A DNA stretch of 64,000 nt from Mytilus galloprovincialis (lineage: Eukaryota > Mollusca > Bivalvia > Mytilida > Mytilidae), in the NCBI RefSeq assembly GCF_965363235.1, contig NC_134849.1, positions 20,796,863 to 20,860,862 on the forward strand, read 5' to 3'. The notes beneath the pieces were generated by a model. It was not told the DNA's origin, made no database searches, and saw only the letters and a list, made by a program, of their open reading frames with translations. Each line of letters opens with the position of its first letter. Positions within the stretch are counted from its first letter, which is position 1. Shown here piece by piece: positions 1 through 12,892 of the stretch. Made by a program: the position numbers and the translations under genes.

Positions 1-19
1 AAATATCAAGAGTTATTAA

Positions 20-390
20 GATAAAAAGCCAAATGAATTTACGCCCATCCTTTTCATTGGGGATTCCATGATTCGTTTTTTGTCAAATTGTGTTTTAGAC
101 ACTGCTATTGTTTCAAAAGGAGGGGCAACACTTTGTGACGTTTTAGATATGCTAAAAGTTGAACTTGAACGGAGAATTGTTTTTGTTGTAATGTTCCATA
201 TTGGAACCAATAATGTACTAAATAAAATGTATTATCCAGAAACACAACAGCTTACAAAAGCTAAAAGGGAATGTTACATACTTTTTATTGAGATGAGCAA
301 ATTACAAACATGTTTTAATTTTGCAATAGTGTTTTCAGGATGTGTTTACACAAAATCAAAAGTGATAAACAAACGAATAGACTTGTTAAA
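20..390 (+). pseudogene. SGNH/GDSL-esterase-like domain fragment
   Basis: An open frame from about position 20 to 390 encodes a fragment with two blocks of the SGNH hydrolase fold. A GDS motif sits at 62-67 plus the Ser codon just before the Met at 68, and a block-III-like H-I-G-T-N lies near 202-213. The spacing (a G-G-A-T turn after the first strand, then a hydrophobic strand before the GTN) fits SGNH domains that occur in some non-LTR retrotransposon ORF1 proteins and in mollusc gene families. There is no initiating Met before GDS, and the frame ends exactly where the 3' tail of a LINE begins (391), so it looks like a piece cut by insertion. Whether it came from a host gene or another transposon cannot be decided here. 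The final Asp-x-x-His block is not seen. Confidence 0.5.
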
Positions 391-413
391 GATAAGATAA
401 GATAAGATAAGAT
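391..413. repeat. (GATAA)n microsatellite at a LINE 3' tail
   Basis: About four and a half GATAA units. On the minus strand they follow the AT-rich LINE 3' end, so they are most simply its target-primed tail. Confidence 0.8.
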
Positions 414-2640
414 ATTTTTATTCCAATTAAAGGGCCCATGAAGAGCAAAGCAATTTATTACAATGATTTTTATAATTGTTACAATAATGAAACAATAATG
501 ACACAAATCATAAACATGAATTTAACTATCTCTTAGATGTAAATCTACAACCAGATGAGAGCCATATACATAAAAAGGTATACCAATATATTTATTATTA
601 ACAAGCAAATATTCTCAACATCTTTAATAAAACAATATCTATACTATATTGATAATTTTCTCAGTTCAAAACATTTATTAATATAAATAGCAATATTTTT
701 CAATACCTCTAGGTTTTCTTGAATTAAAAGACAATTAAATTTGGCACTTGTGCTTAACTTTTCAAAATTTTTACAACCTACTGAAATATTATCATAAAAT
801 TCTTTTCTTAAAGAGTTATAAAGGGGACACAGACATATAAAATGTTCTTCGTCTTCAACTTTATCTAAGGTGCATTTTTTGCATAATCTTTGTGATTGAT
901 CTATATAGGTTTTAGCATATCTATCTGTCTCTACTTTTAGGGGATGTGCACTTATTCTGATCTTGCACAGTGCTTGTCTATCTTTAAATTATTTTAATTG
1001 CAGATATTTTTCTGTACCAAAAAATGTTTAATTGAAAAATAGGTCTGATTTAACAGTATTTTCTCTAAATTCTTTCCAATGATTATGAAAACTTGTACAT
1101 AATTTATTCTTAACTATAGTACATAAACGGCCAACACTTACATTTAAGTTTGGTAAGTCTAGTTCTATAATTAAATAGTCAATACTAGAAAACCATGTAG
1201 TGATATTGTTTACATGTAACTTTTTATTGCAAATATATGCATCATATAATAAACCATCATGTGTGTTCTCTAACCTATGAGCATATTTTAACATTGCCAA
1301 TAAAATCGAAAAATATACAGGAAATACTCCTAATTCAGACATAACAGCAAAATTACTTGCTTTTCTGTTAACCCAAAGAATATATTTCATGAATTTTGTG
1401 TGCGACTTTTCAGATATGTCTTTTAAATAAACCTTTTCTAAAATATAATCATTATTCTTCTTACATGCCACTGAAGTGGCTGAAAACATTCCCCATATTT
1501 CACTGCCATACATTAAACTAGGTTTAATTGTATGGTCATAAAGGTGCATTAAAGTTGAGACACTAGGATTTGATGATGCTAGGCATTGTTGTAATCCAAA
1601 ACAAGCTTTCATAGATTTCTTGTATAGCTCATCTTTACACTGTGTAAATTTACCACTAGATACAAATTAAGTAATTCCTAGGTACTTGTAACATTTTACA
1701 AATGTACACTTTCAAGCTGTTGCCTATTAAAATACACTGGGCAATCAACATGTTTTCCGGGTTTGTTAAAAATTAAACGGTTTACATTTAAACACCATTT
1801 TGAGCAATATAATTGTAACTTATCCATTCTCTCTTGTAAACCATGTTGTGTTTCAGAATAATAACAATGTAATCTGCATACATAAGACAATCAATTATGT
1901 TGTCATTTCGATCAACAGGGTCAGTACATGATGAAAAAGTTTCTGGCATATCATTTATGAACAATTTGGAAATATTTGGGCTTAATACATCGCCCTGTCT
2001 AACTCCTATAAAAGATCTAAAGATAGGGGTTAATTCATTTTTAATTTTTACACATAATTTATTTTTACTATACATATCTTTCATAATAGAATAAAATGTG
2101 CCTGTTATATTTAGTTTTAAAAGTTTATATTTTATGCCTGCATGTATAACAGTATCAAATGCTTTTTTCAGGTCGACACAGCAAGGATCAGCAAGCGAAT
2201 AGTTTTCCACCTTTCTTTTTGTTAATGTATTTGTCGATTAGGGTTTTTAAAACAAACATATGATCAGAAGTCCTTGATTTTTTACAAATCCGAAATTTGT
2301 GATTTACTTATTATATTTTTTTCTTCTAAAAATTTATCTAACCTTTTATTCAAAATAGAGTTGAATAATTTACCAAGGCAGGAATTAATTGCAATACCAC
2401 GGTAATTTTCTGGTTTACTTGGGTTACCGCTTTTAAAAATTGGTGACAAATATTCGGATGACCACTGTGTAGAATATTGACCTGAATGAGCATATTGTAT
2501 TATGTTGTAAAAATAGTAATTATCATTGAGTTGATCAATCAGATATTTCTGAAGCTTGTTTGAAAGACTAGGTTCACTTTAACAAATCTGGAGAGAATTT
2601 ATTTAAAGAAATCTTAAGAGGTCTCTTATGAACATATAAT
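391..2640 (-). mobile_element. Non-LTR retrotransposon (LINE) remnant, RT plus 3' end
   Basis: On the minus strand this carries the core of a LINE reverse transcriptase. Reading from about 2580 down: an N-terminal RT block with P-I-F-K-S-G and N-Y-R-G-I-A-I motifs; a D-L-K-K-A-F-D motif near 2180; G-V-R-Q-G-D-x-L-S-P near 2000; and the catalytic block as Y-A-D-Y (usual Y-A-D-D) near 1895. A post-RT region with K-P-S-L-M-Y-G-S-E-I-W-G follows in 1612-1028. The element ends at 391-413 in a run of GATAA units, the type of short tandem tail many LINE clades leave at the 3' end. It is split over several frames with stops, so it is dead. The 5' limit near 2640 is a guess. CR1/L2- or RTE-type clades are possible; I do not assign one. 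Confidence 0.8.
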
Positions 2641-4805
2641 CCGTGTGTACAAGCGTTAATTAGTCTAGTAATAAAATAAACCTGTTTGATATATATGTGT
2701 ACAATTTATTCAGTGGCAACTTGCAAAGAGAAGAGTTCCGTTGTGATGGTTGTTTTATTGACAAACATGTCACTCCTGAATATTTATGGTTGTTGTCTGC
2801 ACTTTTAATTACTGTAATTACTGACTTCATCTGGTGAATTATCTGCAGTTGTTTATTTTGCTGGTTCCTCATTATTTTACTATCAGAACATTATAGTATA
2901 CATGCAGTGGTCAAGTCTATAAACATAATATTTATGGCCATCTCTCTAATGAGGCGCTTTAAAACCACATACATCATAAGAGTACTTTATTTTTGATGTG
3001 CAATATAATGTGTCAGCAATATGATAAAGAATGTTATACAAACAAAATACAGTAAATATAAGAAAAATAAAATAAAAACAAAGACAAAAAAAAAAAAAAC
3101 AAAAATAAAACGGAATAAAATAAAATAAAATAAAAATGGGGTATTGAATTATTATAGGAATGTTATTGAAATAAGAATTGAATATATGATTATTTCTGAG
3201 TTAAGAGGTTTAAGGTATGTTATTTCATGTTTGTTTTAGGGTATTTTTGTTTTTACCTCCATATCTTATATCTATTAGGACTATGGGGTACCAGTGAGAC
3301 TAGGATACTATTCTCATTGGTTGACCATAGGCATATATAATGATAAGATTATCTTAGTTGGACATCAGTTTGGCTCAGAGGTCGGTGAATGTCATTTTCT
3401 AAGTAGGGTTGTTGTTATAACTGTCGTAAATGTACTTGCTGTTGCTTGATGTGAACGATAGGATAAGAAAGAAAAAAAACAACAATAACAAAAACCAACA
3501 ACGTAAAAACAACAAAAAAAGTAAAAAAGTAAAAAAAAAAACTAAAAAAAAAACAAAAAACAGACAATACAAACAAAATATCAACACAGAACTGAGAGCG
3601 AAATAGAGTGTGTAGATAATTCAGGTCAAGCAAGATCCTGTAAAGTTTTCAAAGATTCGTGACTCTCTTGCTTTTATATCCTATTCCTGCATCAGTTTTA
3701 AAATTGAGAATGCCAATGGGGAATATGTCAAAGACACAAAAACACTGTAATGGCTGTATATATATGGATCAATTTTGGCCGATGCGGTACTTAGATATTA
3801 GACTCCAGGAAGTCCTTTTGGAGGTTAACTTAGGATACGCGTGATCAGAAGTTGTTATGTCTGTTGTTACTTTTATTGATCTGTGTGAACGGCTTGCTGT
3901 TGCTTTCCTACAATGTGGTGCCCTGTGTCCTTTTAGTCACTATTTTAAAGTTTTTTACCTCCATATCTTATATCTATTAGGACTATGGGATACCAGTGAG
4001 ACTAGGATACTATTTAGATTTACCAAGCGTCGTCATTGTTGTCACTATGCAGGTTAAACCAGAAATAATGTTTGTTCAGTGGGTTATTTATCACAATACG
4101 CATTTTACTTGCCTTAAAATTCTTGCAATAAAGCATCATATTTTTTCATCCGCTCTCTCACAATTATAAGTGACGATGCCACTAAAGGCAAAGAGGATGT
4201 TCATTAAAACATTTTTTTTTTGACGGAAGTTGACGAACTTGGAAGTGGTGGTTTTCATTATACCTATATACATATGACAGTACGGCCAAATGAAAACCAT
4301 TTATTCTACCCACAATAAGGAAGATACATTTGAAACATTGTGACATGGTTTACCATAAAGTGAAAACTTCCAATAATCATTTGAAAGAGTTTGAAAAAAA
4401 GTTATTGGTTAATTAAAAAACAAGGAGTGACAACGGGTGTAATCTGACATAATTTTATGCTGGGGTAGAAACTCAGTACATTTAGTACCCCAAGGGGGGA
4501 TTGTCCCAGATCAATATTGTGAACCATATAAGTCAGTTGATGAAATCTCTGGCGTCAAACATAAAGCGCACTTAGTTATTTAGAAATCGTAAATCCAATA
4601 CTCCGTTTAAGAAGCATTCAACGACTTTATGCGGGCCAGTAGATGACCTGTGTTTTTTTTCGCTTCACGACATTAGTAGTTATTCACTGAATATGTGGTT
4701 TGCTTTACAATCAAAAGAGCTAACAATTTGTTTTCTTTATGCAAAGAATACGATACTTTAAACAAATTTATGAATAAATTTAAGAATATGTTTTTTTTTC
4801 CCAAC
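2641..4805. other. No gene seen; A-rich tracts and a short direct repeat
   Basis: No supported coding sequence. The stretch has A-rich simple tracts (about 3060-3140 and 3470-3565) and a 62-bp direct repeat at 3251-3312 and 3953-4014. A short piece near 3705-3750 resembles the terminal part of the Penelope-linked repeat described at 18930-19507. Short open frames here are low-complexity products. Confidence 0.6.
3251..4014 (+). repeat. 62-bp direct repeat pair, about 640 bp apart
   Basis: 3251-3312 and 3953-4014 are the same 62 bases with a single difference (GGGGTA against GGGATA). No coding function is seen. The pair could flank a lost or unrecognised element or be a local duplication. Confidence 0.75.
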
Positions 4806-4811
4806 TTCATT

Positions 4812-5018
4812 AAAAGTAAAATCACAAAAATACTGAACTAAAAGGAAAATTCAAAAAGGAAAGTCTCTAATCAATGGGCAAAATCAAAAGATCAAACACA
4901 TCAAACGAATGTACAACACCTGTCATCTCCCTGACTTGGTAAAGGTATTTTCTTATGTTGAAAATGATGAATTAAATCTGGTTTTATAGCTAGCTAAACC
5001 TCTCACTTGTATGACGTA
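4812..5018 (+). repeat. Dispersed repeat family A, copy 1
   Basis: About 205 bp of a family found in at least five substantial copies in this window, plus short pieces. It starts with AAAGTAAAATCACAAAAATAC and runs to TAAACCTCTCACTTGTATGA. Other copies are at 8580-9345, 15891-16127 (-), 48789-49200 and 61955-62205 (-), with fragments at 7648-7682, 39455-39532 and 62447-62505. No open frame is shared, so it is probably a non-autonomous element. The class is unknown. Confidence 0.75.
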
Positions 5019-5819
5019 TTATGTTTTTATGTATTCCAAATTATTAATAGGGTTTCCTACAGTCAATAAAACAAAAAAAACAACATTTTGAACAGAAACC
5101 TTAAACAAGGACAATTGATGTGTTTGCCCATACATCAACTATCCACCAAAGTTCAAATGAAGTGGACGAAAGCAATTATAACCGTTCAATGAAATAAAAC
5201 GTATAGTTCGGGAAAAAAATGAAAAATGCTAACTGTTAAAAATGTAATAAAACTGTTTACGAACAACTGATAGGACAGATATAAACCGAATACAACGGCT
5301 ACATAACAGGCTCCTGATTTTTGGCAGGGACATACAAAATATTGCGGGGCTAAATAAAGGCATCAGTAGTATAAAGCTGTTCGAAATTCACAAATCTTTA
5401 GAGAAAAAACAAATCCCAGTTACAAACCAAAACTGAGGGAAACGCATCAAATACAAGAGAACTACGACACAACAGAAACACAACTACATGTTTGTAAAAG
5501 ACTATTTGTGTCCCTTGTCTTCACTTTTATTATGTTTCACCTGACTTAACCACTAAAAACGTCATTGTGGAGGTTTATTAAAGATAAATCAATCTACACA
5601 TTTAAATTGATATCTATTGGTTGGATGTCGTATTATTGATTTGTCTTGTAATACCTATATAATATGTGTACGACAAATATTGAAGCAATTGTGTTACAAC
5701 TTTTCGGCGATACCGCATACTTGTATTATTGTGTTTACTTTTATGCTTTAAATGCAAGAGCTATTAACAAGATTTTTTTACTGGAAACAGATGCATTTCA
5801 TTGTGTAATACCGGTAACA
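5019..5819. other. Upstream region of the 7TM receptor gene
   Basis: No supported gene. The receptor frame is open back to 5664, where another ATG lies, but the first glycosylation-rich start is at 5820. No clear promoter element was identified. Confidence 0.4.
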
Positions 5820-8800
5820 ATGTTTAATAGTAACGAAACTAACTTGAGTAGTAGTGATAATCATACAAATTCAACTACATTTGAAAACACAAGAAAAGTG
5901 GAAACCCTTAACATAACTTTAACAAATGACACTGAATTTCATGCTCAAGCAAAGGTTTGGCAACCGTATGAATTTATTTCACTTATTCTTGCGACATGTA
6001 GCATTTCAGTGTGTGTTCTTGTAATCATTTTAGCATTTAAGAAAAACGAGAAAACATTTTTTAAATGGAAAAGGGCGAACCGTTTCGTTGTAATGACATC
6101 AATCTGCGATATATTGTTTTACGGAGTGCAGCTCATATATAACATTAATGTTTCGGTATCAGGATCTGTGCCTTCGCCCGCTATTTGTTCAATGTATGCA
6201 GTTTTTTTACTGGAGTTCGCATATGCTCAGGGCATTTTAGGCGGGATTGCAGCGAAAACAGCTTGCTACTATATTCTAAAACAAAAAGAATTGGATTTGG
6301 GGAAGTATGAATGGAAGATGTTTGCATATATGTTTGTATTCCCAGCTATTGTGTTGGTAACAGCAAGTTTAAATGGAGGAATGGATCATAACGGTTTATA
6401 GTAAGTTTATTTGTCACTACCCTATGTAACAACAAAATATCCTGTAGGGACCTCGTGCTGTTTATCAAACTTTTGCATGAAGTATCCTAAGGTTAAGAAC
6501 AGTAAAAATGTATATCCATCTTAATTTAATTTGTTAATGAGTCGTCTAATTTTCAAGAAAGTGAACATACTTATTAGTTTTTCAAAGAAAAAATACCCCA
6601 TTTTAAATTGTTTTTAAGGATCGATCGGTCATTGGAATATACAACATATAATCTGTACAACAATGTCTATTTTGTTAATCGTGTTCAAAATTTAAAGGAC
6701 AATAGTGCGTCAAAATCAGGATAGTTCTGCAACAAAAGAGCCCCCAAAAGCGCTGTTAAGTTTAATGTGTTTCCCTATTTACCACATTGTGCAGTTGTTA
6801 AACTGCAATTATAGTTGCAATTCCCAGTACATACATAATTGTTTTACATTTTCATTTAAGAATGTACTGGTCGCATTAATTACGATCTGTTGGTTGTTGT
6901 CATTTATTCAGATAATGACTTTGTTTTTCAAAATAGTTTGAGGCACTCTACAGTATATTCCGTGCACATGAGTTGATGGAACTTTATATTTTAAACCTCT
7001 TTTATCATTTTTGTTTATGAAAATGTGTTTTATGGTGTATCGTGTAGTACTTATGTTATATCATTCACAACCTCCCAAACACCAACAAAAAGCTTTAAGA
7101 CAATGAAAATACATAGCCAAAAAGGTAAAATGAAAAATGACAAAGTAGTTGCAAACAATCCTGTTTAATCTTTAATCTGTCTTCATTTTGATATACATAC
7201 TTTCTAACTAAAAATAGTATGGATAAAAATAAATGTTGTTTTTAGTTTTCCTTATTTATAAAACAAAATATAGATATGAACTCTTTAAGGTAAATTTCAG
7301 TATCAAGAAACTTAAGTCATATTATATCTATTATAACTTCACTTGAATCTTCATTAGAAAACGTTTTCGTTCATTATTAAGATTCCGTATATCGTCGAGT
7401 AACCGGAATTCAAATGTGGACCAACTATGCAACACTTGTTTCTGCTCTATTTTAGTATTGATATAAATCACAATTTATATATATAAATTCAGAAAGAAAA
7501 CTTTTGTTGACAGAACACTTTTAGTTTTGAGGATGTCTTTATGGGTCTTAATAACGACTGCTTCAGTAGGTACACTAGCAATATTTTTCCTGTTGAAATT
7601 ACTTTAAATGAAGCTAATACTAACATTATTAGGCGAATACCAGCTGGTTTTATAGCTAGCTTAACCCCCTACTTGTATGACACTTGTTTATAGTCCCGTT
7701 ATATTAAAAACATCGGGTGAGCAACTCTAACAGACACAAAAGGTTAATGTGACAATATTTGGGATCCAGCAGTCAAAACTATGTAAAAATACACCTCAAT
7801 CATGCAACGAAATTGACTTAAAAACTTAAACAAATGTATATACAAGTTAATCTAACACAGACGCCAGAAAAAAATGTTTATCAAATAGTAAATTTAATTT
7901 TGACAAGAAAGGATTTTTTCTTTGATAGGACATACCATATATAGTAAATACACTTTCTCCAAACTCACCAAAGACCCACTTGCAAAATGAAAATGTCGAA
8001 AACCCTATGAGGAATGTATAAATACCTAGTCACTATAAACGATCAAAAGGAACATAATAGAACGAAAACAAATAACTAGAAAATTAGAGTAAAATATTTA
8101 ATTTAAGATGGGTTTTTCTGTGTGTTTGTTTATATCACATTTGGAAGAGTCATAGGCTATATATTTTTTTTACATTATTATATAAAACAAAAAACATATA
8201 TATAGTTTCACAGTAAACATATTGTATATATTAATTTTGGATCTTTTATTATAGGCTTTGAAAATGAAAACACTTATTTTATTGTGTGCGTCTGATGTTT
8301 TTGCGTACACTTCATAAGAAATAATCAATTCCAAAAGTTTGATAATGTTGAATATGTATATGGTCTAATAACACAGTTATCGTCCTTTTGTCAACAAATA
8401 TGGTCTCTAGTTTGAACAGCGTGATTTGGGATTTTTAAGACACGTTCGAGCGATTTGGGATTTAAAGACACGTTTTGGCAAAAAAGAGACGTTTCGGGGT
8501 ATCGGACACGTTATAAGGGTTAGACACGTTTGAGAGATTACATATATAGACTCAGTATAAGGTTTTATGAGTTTTATGAAAAAGTAAAATTACAAAAATC
8601 CTGAACTCCGTAAAATTATTCAATTTGAAAACGGAAAGTCCCTAATCAAATGGCAAAAGCAAAAAATAATACACATCAAATGAATGGATAACAACTGACA
8701 TATTCCTGACTTGGTTCAGGCATTTTCCTATGTAGGAAATGGTGGTTTGAACTTGGTTTTATAGCTAGCTAAGCCTCTCACTTGTATGACAGCCGCATCA

Positions 8801-10545
8801 AATTCCTTTATATTGACAACGATGCGTGAACAAAACAAAAAAACACATTAGGAAAAAATGTGAAAAATAGGGGTACAGCAATCCACATTGTGTTTTAATC
8901 TTAATCATCAAAAAAACAAACAAATATGTAGCAAAAACGAACGATAAGCATACAAAAATGTGTTACGATAGCAAAATAACGGAATGTATAAGTCTAGAGC
9001 CACGCTATATTTATTGAAGTAGCACCAAAAAAAGCATATAGACATAGCACATTAGCAAAATTGAAAGACAGGAATACGAGAATATCATAAACAATAACAT
9101 AATGTCAGGATGTACAAGTACAAAAAGTATCTTAATCACAACTAAAACAAACAAATATCCAACAACGAAGCACAAAAAGGCATATACCACATTTAATAAT
9201 CTCATTCATTGCTTATTATTTCTGATTTATTTATGTATGTTAAATCCACCAATAAACAATGGAAAGACCTCTAGTACTGGGACCGAATGGTTAGATTAAC
9301 TTTGACGTAGAATCTCGCGTTTAACGTCAGAATGTAAACTTCACACAGGTAGAGATATGCAATAATTTTGTCGCTGAAAGTATGAAAGAATATAGTTTAT
9401 AGTTCTTCTAGGCATACCTTCTGCATAATGTAAATAAGAAATTTACCTTTTCTTCTTGCTGCTTGACTATATGCTTATTGTGTATTTCTTACCCAAAAAA
9501 AGAGCCACGTCATTATGTAAAAAAAGATACACAAAAGTCATACAGATAAAGAGCATTAGGAGATATAAAAGACCAGAATACAAAATTTATAATAGAACAA
9601 TAACACAATAGCGGGATGTTTAAGTACAGAGCCACGTCATATGTATCAAAGAAACACAAAACGTCGCACGGTCAACTTGAAAGCAAAAACTGAAAGATAA
9701 TAAACACAACACAATGACGGGATGAGTAAGTACAGGTCCACGTCAAAAGGATATTTTGAAAATAATGCAAGTAACGGACACCATTCCTGCTTAATAAAAG
9801 CTTGAATCTATACATTTTTTGTATATCGGATACGATTCATGAGTACATTTGTGGGTCAAAGACTAGATTGCAGTATATATAATGGTTATCTCTAAAGATT
9901 GATTTGCAAACGAGGCTAAAAGTTAATCTCCAAGAATGTAAAAAAAGGATGGAAACACTTCAATGCATTTGTATAAATGATTGCCCAATCTTTGATGAGT
10001 TATTTTTAAGTCTCAATAATAATCCGGAAAATGGATACTTTCAATCAAGTTTTTTCCTTGATTTCGTAAAACATTGGTAACGATAGTTTGTATACAAAGA
10101 AAATTTTATCTTTGTTATTTAATAAAAGCCAAATGTGCTATTTCGTAATAAAAGAAAATTTATGAATTTCTATTTTAGCTGTGGATTGAAAGAAGGAAAA
10201 GGAGTATTGTGGAATTTTTTGATTATCTTCATACCTCTCAGCATATCCATGACGTCACTTTCTATTGTATACTTCCTAATTTGGTACAAACTCTACGTAG
10301 AAGTTAAACAAATAAAGAAAACCCTAGGAAACCAAAGCATGGCCTCAAAACAAATACTTGTCGCCACCAGAAATATGTCCTTCTTCGTTCTTGTAATGAT
10401 TCTGAGGTTTTTAACACCAGCCATTCATGGATGTTGGGTATTTATCGACGAACCACCAAGTGCATTGTATGAAATAAACACTTATGCTACCTGTTTTGGA
10501 GGAATTTTCAACGGAATCATTTATCTCACCATTCGTCGAGAATAA
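5820..10545 (+). CDS. Seven-transmembrane receptor (GPCR-like), two exons
   Basis: Exons are 5820-6400 and 10179-10545. The donor is TA|GTAAGT and the acceptor TTTTAG|C; the split codon becomes Tyr, so the frame is continuous. The predicted protein has 315 residues (367 if an ATG at 5664 is used). Residues 1-50 are rich in N-x-S/T sites, as in an extracellular N-terminus without signal peptide. Seven hydrophobic spans follow: roughly 54-75, 90-112, 126-155 and 167-187 in exon 1, and three in exon 2. A Cys at the start of span 3 and a Cys just after the splice junction (second outer loop) could form the usual disulfide. There is no D-R-Y at span 3, and span 7 ends in N-G-I-I-Y instead of N-P-x-x-Y, so a standard rhodopsin-family placement is doubtful. 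The ligand is unknown. The 3.8 kb intron holds repeat copies. The short C-terminus (I-R-R-E) is the real end of exon 2. Confidence 0.8.
7379..7627 (+). mobile_element. Penelope-like retroelement fragment
   Basis: Two stretches (7379-7440 and about 7520-7627) closely resemble positions 18050-18110 and 18215-18315 of the larger Penelope-like copy. They cover the G-I-P-M-G-T-N-C block and the region after the Y-L-D-D catalytic site. It is a short, decayed relic inside the receptor intron. Confidence 0.75.
8437..8530 (+). repeat. Short interspersed GACACGTT repeats
   Basis: Five near-copies of a (A/G)GACACGTTT motif with 12-20 bp spacers. No function is evident. Confidence 0.5.
8580..9345 (+). 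repeat. Dispersed repeat family A, long copy
   Basis: The first 270 bp match the family A core. The homology then goes on through ACGATGCGTGAACAAAACA to a CGCGTTTAACGTCAGAATG end, which pairs with 49021-49195 of another copy. This suggests the full element is longer than the usual core. Its 3' part holds internal repeats of about 110 bp. Confidence 0.65.
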
Positions 10546-11939
10546 TTAAAAGAAGAAAATATATTTTGTAAAATTTTGAAAATATAAGTGTTGTAGGCGT
10601 ATATATATGAAGCAAATTGTTTGTCCTTTCACATTCTTAGAGAAAAAATAATACATAACTATAATATACCTCTCGAAAAATATATTTCAATTAGAATTAG
10701 GTGCCTCTTGTTTATACCATAATACATTATGTCTGATTCGATCTTAAATGACCTTTTAAAAATGTTAACTTTATATTCATGTAAGCATTTTGCGTTTCTA
10801 TACGCACGCTTTAATTTGTTGTACAAAATGAGAGGATTACTCAATAATGATAAGGGGAGCCTACATGTACATTTGATTGCCTAATCTTTTGCAATATTTG
10901 CAAAAATGTAAAGTAATTAACCAATGATTAAATAGTAAGAAAGATAGAATATCAGGCATATATATATCAGGAAATGGTAAGAATTGCTTGAAATTGTCTT
11001 TAGAAAAGTTTAGATTCTAATTAAAATATCTTTTTCGAGATGTCACTTAAAGGATTTATTTACAACTTTGCAAAAGAGGGACAAAAGATACCAAAGGGAC
11101 AGTAACGTGTCTGAAGCAAAGTTTTACCTTTTTAACGAAGTCTATGACGAAATGATTTCAATTTAAAGAAATATCTGAATTTAGTCATTATCCTTCAACT
11201 CTTTTGAAAAGTAAATGTTAAGTGTTTTTTGTTTTATATTACAATGTAGATTTTAAAAAAAAGGTTTGTGTAATCATAGACAACACTGTGATATTTTTTT
11301 GTCAAGATGAAAATAAATGTAGATGTTAGTTGTTAATATATATAAGAAGATGTTTTAGAAGAACCAATGAGACGACTCTCTATCAACGTCACAGTTTGTA
11401 AAAGTTAACCAATATAGATCAAAGTATGGTCTTCAATATGGAGCTTTGGCTCAGAACGACCTGCAAGCTATAAAGGACCATAGAATGTCTAGTTTAAACC
11501 CTTCAAACAGGAAACCAACGGTCTAGTATAAATTAAAAAAAAACAGAAACACTTGTACATGTTGTAAACCACATCAACAAACGACCACATCAGGTTCCTG
11601 TTAGTTGGCGAAAAGAGATCGAAAGTGGCGAAAAATATATATTGTTTTGGAGAAAGAGGTGGCGAAAAAGAAAATAGATACAGGGGGAACTCTGATTATA
11701 TGACATCATTTTTTACTAAATTACATGTTGTTAGCTCAAGTTTATATCGTTTAATTAATGTTCTTCGGATTATAACATTGTATCATCATATATGAATAAA
11801 AGATGGAAAAAAAAACAATGAAAAACAGAATAAATAAAAAATATATATATATTATTACTAATTATTCCTGTATATGATATTTATTGTTATTTAATCTATG
11901 TATATACACACTATTTGTAAATTCAATAATGATGGAAGA
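10546..11939. other. No gene seen; family B repeat
   Basis: Positions 11340-11600 carry a diverged copy of dispersed family B (see 21283-21354). The short phrase at 11075-11110 belongs to another dispersed family also seen at 39000-39160, 46495-46690 and 61845-61920. The remainder is AT-rich and featureless to me. Confidence 0.5.
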
Positions 11940-12300
11940 ATCATCTTTTTGAAAGAAAAAGCAACTATTGTAATGCAAAATTTTGCTTTTTTTTTGTTAA
12001 TGTACAATTCATAAATATTTGGTATAATTTTTTTATACTTTAAGTAGTATAAGTAGATTTAACATAACGTACGAACAAACTAGGTTGTAACCTATTTATT
12101 TAACTCTTTTTATATAATTATAGATTATTGATATTAATATGTTTTTATTAAAGAAGGAAAACGAGATGCTCAATTCCACAAATGACTGTTAGGTAATATC
12201 TTTGTCTGTACAGGTTAAAGATGAATGAATGTTAGACAATTATATCGCAATAGAAAATTAAAATTGAAATTGCTGAATATTCAAAATGAATTATTTTCTG
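11940..12300 (+). repeat. Left member of a diverged direct duplication
   Basis: This is similar to 12893-14065 once the 772-bp insert at 12985-13756 is removed. Shared landmarks include CTATTTATTTAACTCTTTTT, the ATGAATG motif and AATTATTTTCTGTT. The left member lacks the insert and so shows the pre-insertion state. No coding content is evident. Confidence 0.65.
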
Positions 12301-12892
12301 TTAACATGATTATCATAAATTTTGGATAACACAACTTGAAATACATGCAAATTGATTTTGATTGAACAATGGTTACATAATGATAATCGGATAGTTTAAG
12401 TGTTCAATTGATCAATGACCATTAGAAATTTTCAATTTTTACAATTGTAAATAATGAAGGCTTTTTGTTGTGTAAGAATAACAATTATATGCTTTATGAT
12501 ATCATTGATTACTCATGTTTTAATCTCATGTTTATATCGTTTGATATATATTGTTCGCATAATATCATTTTCTCTAATTCTATGCCAATTTATAACTTTC
12601 AAAACCCATTGTATAAAAAAGAGTAACAAGTGTGTGGTTTGTGGTGATCTCAGAAGATGATTGGATGAATTTAAGGTTCCTAACCTTTGTCAGCTTTCTG
12701 GATGAATCAAAATATGCTAACAGGTGTTAATGAAATTTACAACTTTGTTAAATGTGGAAGGCACTCGAAGAAGATTTTAGTGAAACAAAATATGAAAATG
12801 TATTTCTTAATCCTGAGATAAACAGATTCTTACATAGATACTCGTAGATTATCGGATTTATCCAATCTCGATAGTTATATTATTAATTTTAA

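Larger units (their letters stand above)
6401..10178 (+). other. Intron of the 7TM receptor, rich in repeats
   Basis: The intron contains a Penelope-like RT fragment (7379-7627), family A sequence (7648-7682 and 8580-9345), a run of GACACGTT-type repeats (8437-8530), and repeated phrases resembling GGATGTACAAGTACAGAGCC about every 105-125 bp between 8980 and 9770. No other gene is supported; the short frames in it are not convincing. Confidence 0.6.

Noticed and set aside
3399-3633. Hydrophobic minus-strand frames rich in Phe, Leu and Val
   Set aside because: Translation of an A-rich tract on the other strand.
12454-12660. 68-residue Cys-rich frame
   Set aside because: Very AT-rich, no splice partners, and no conserved pattern.
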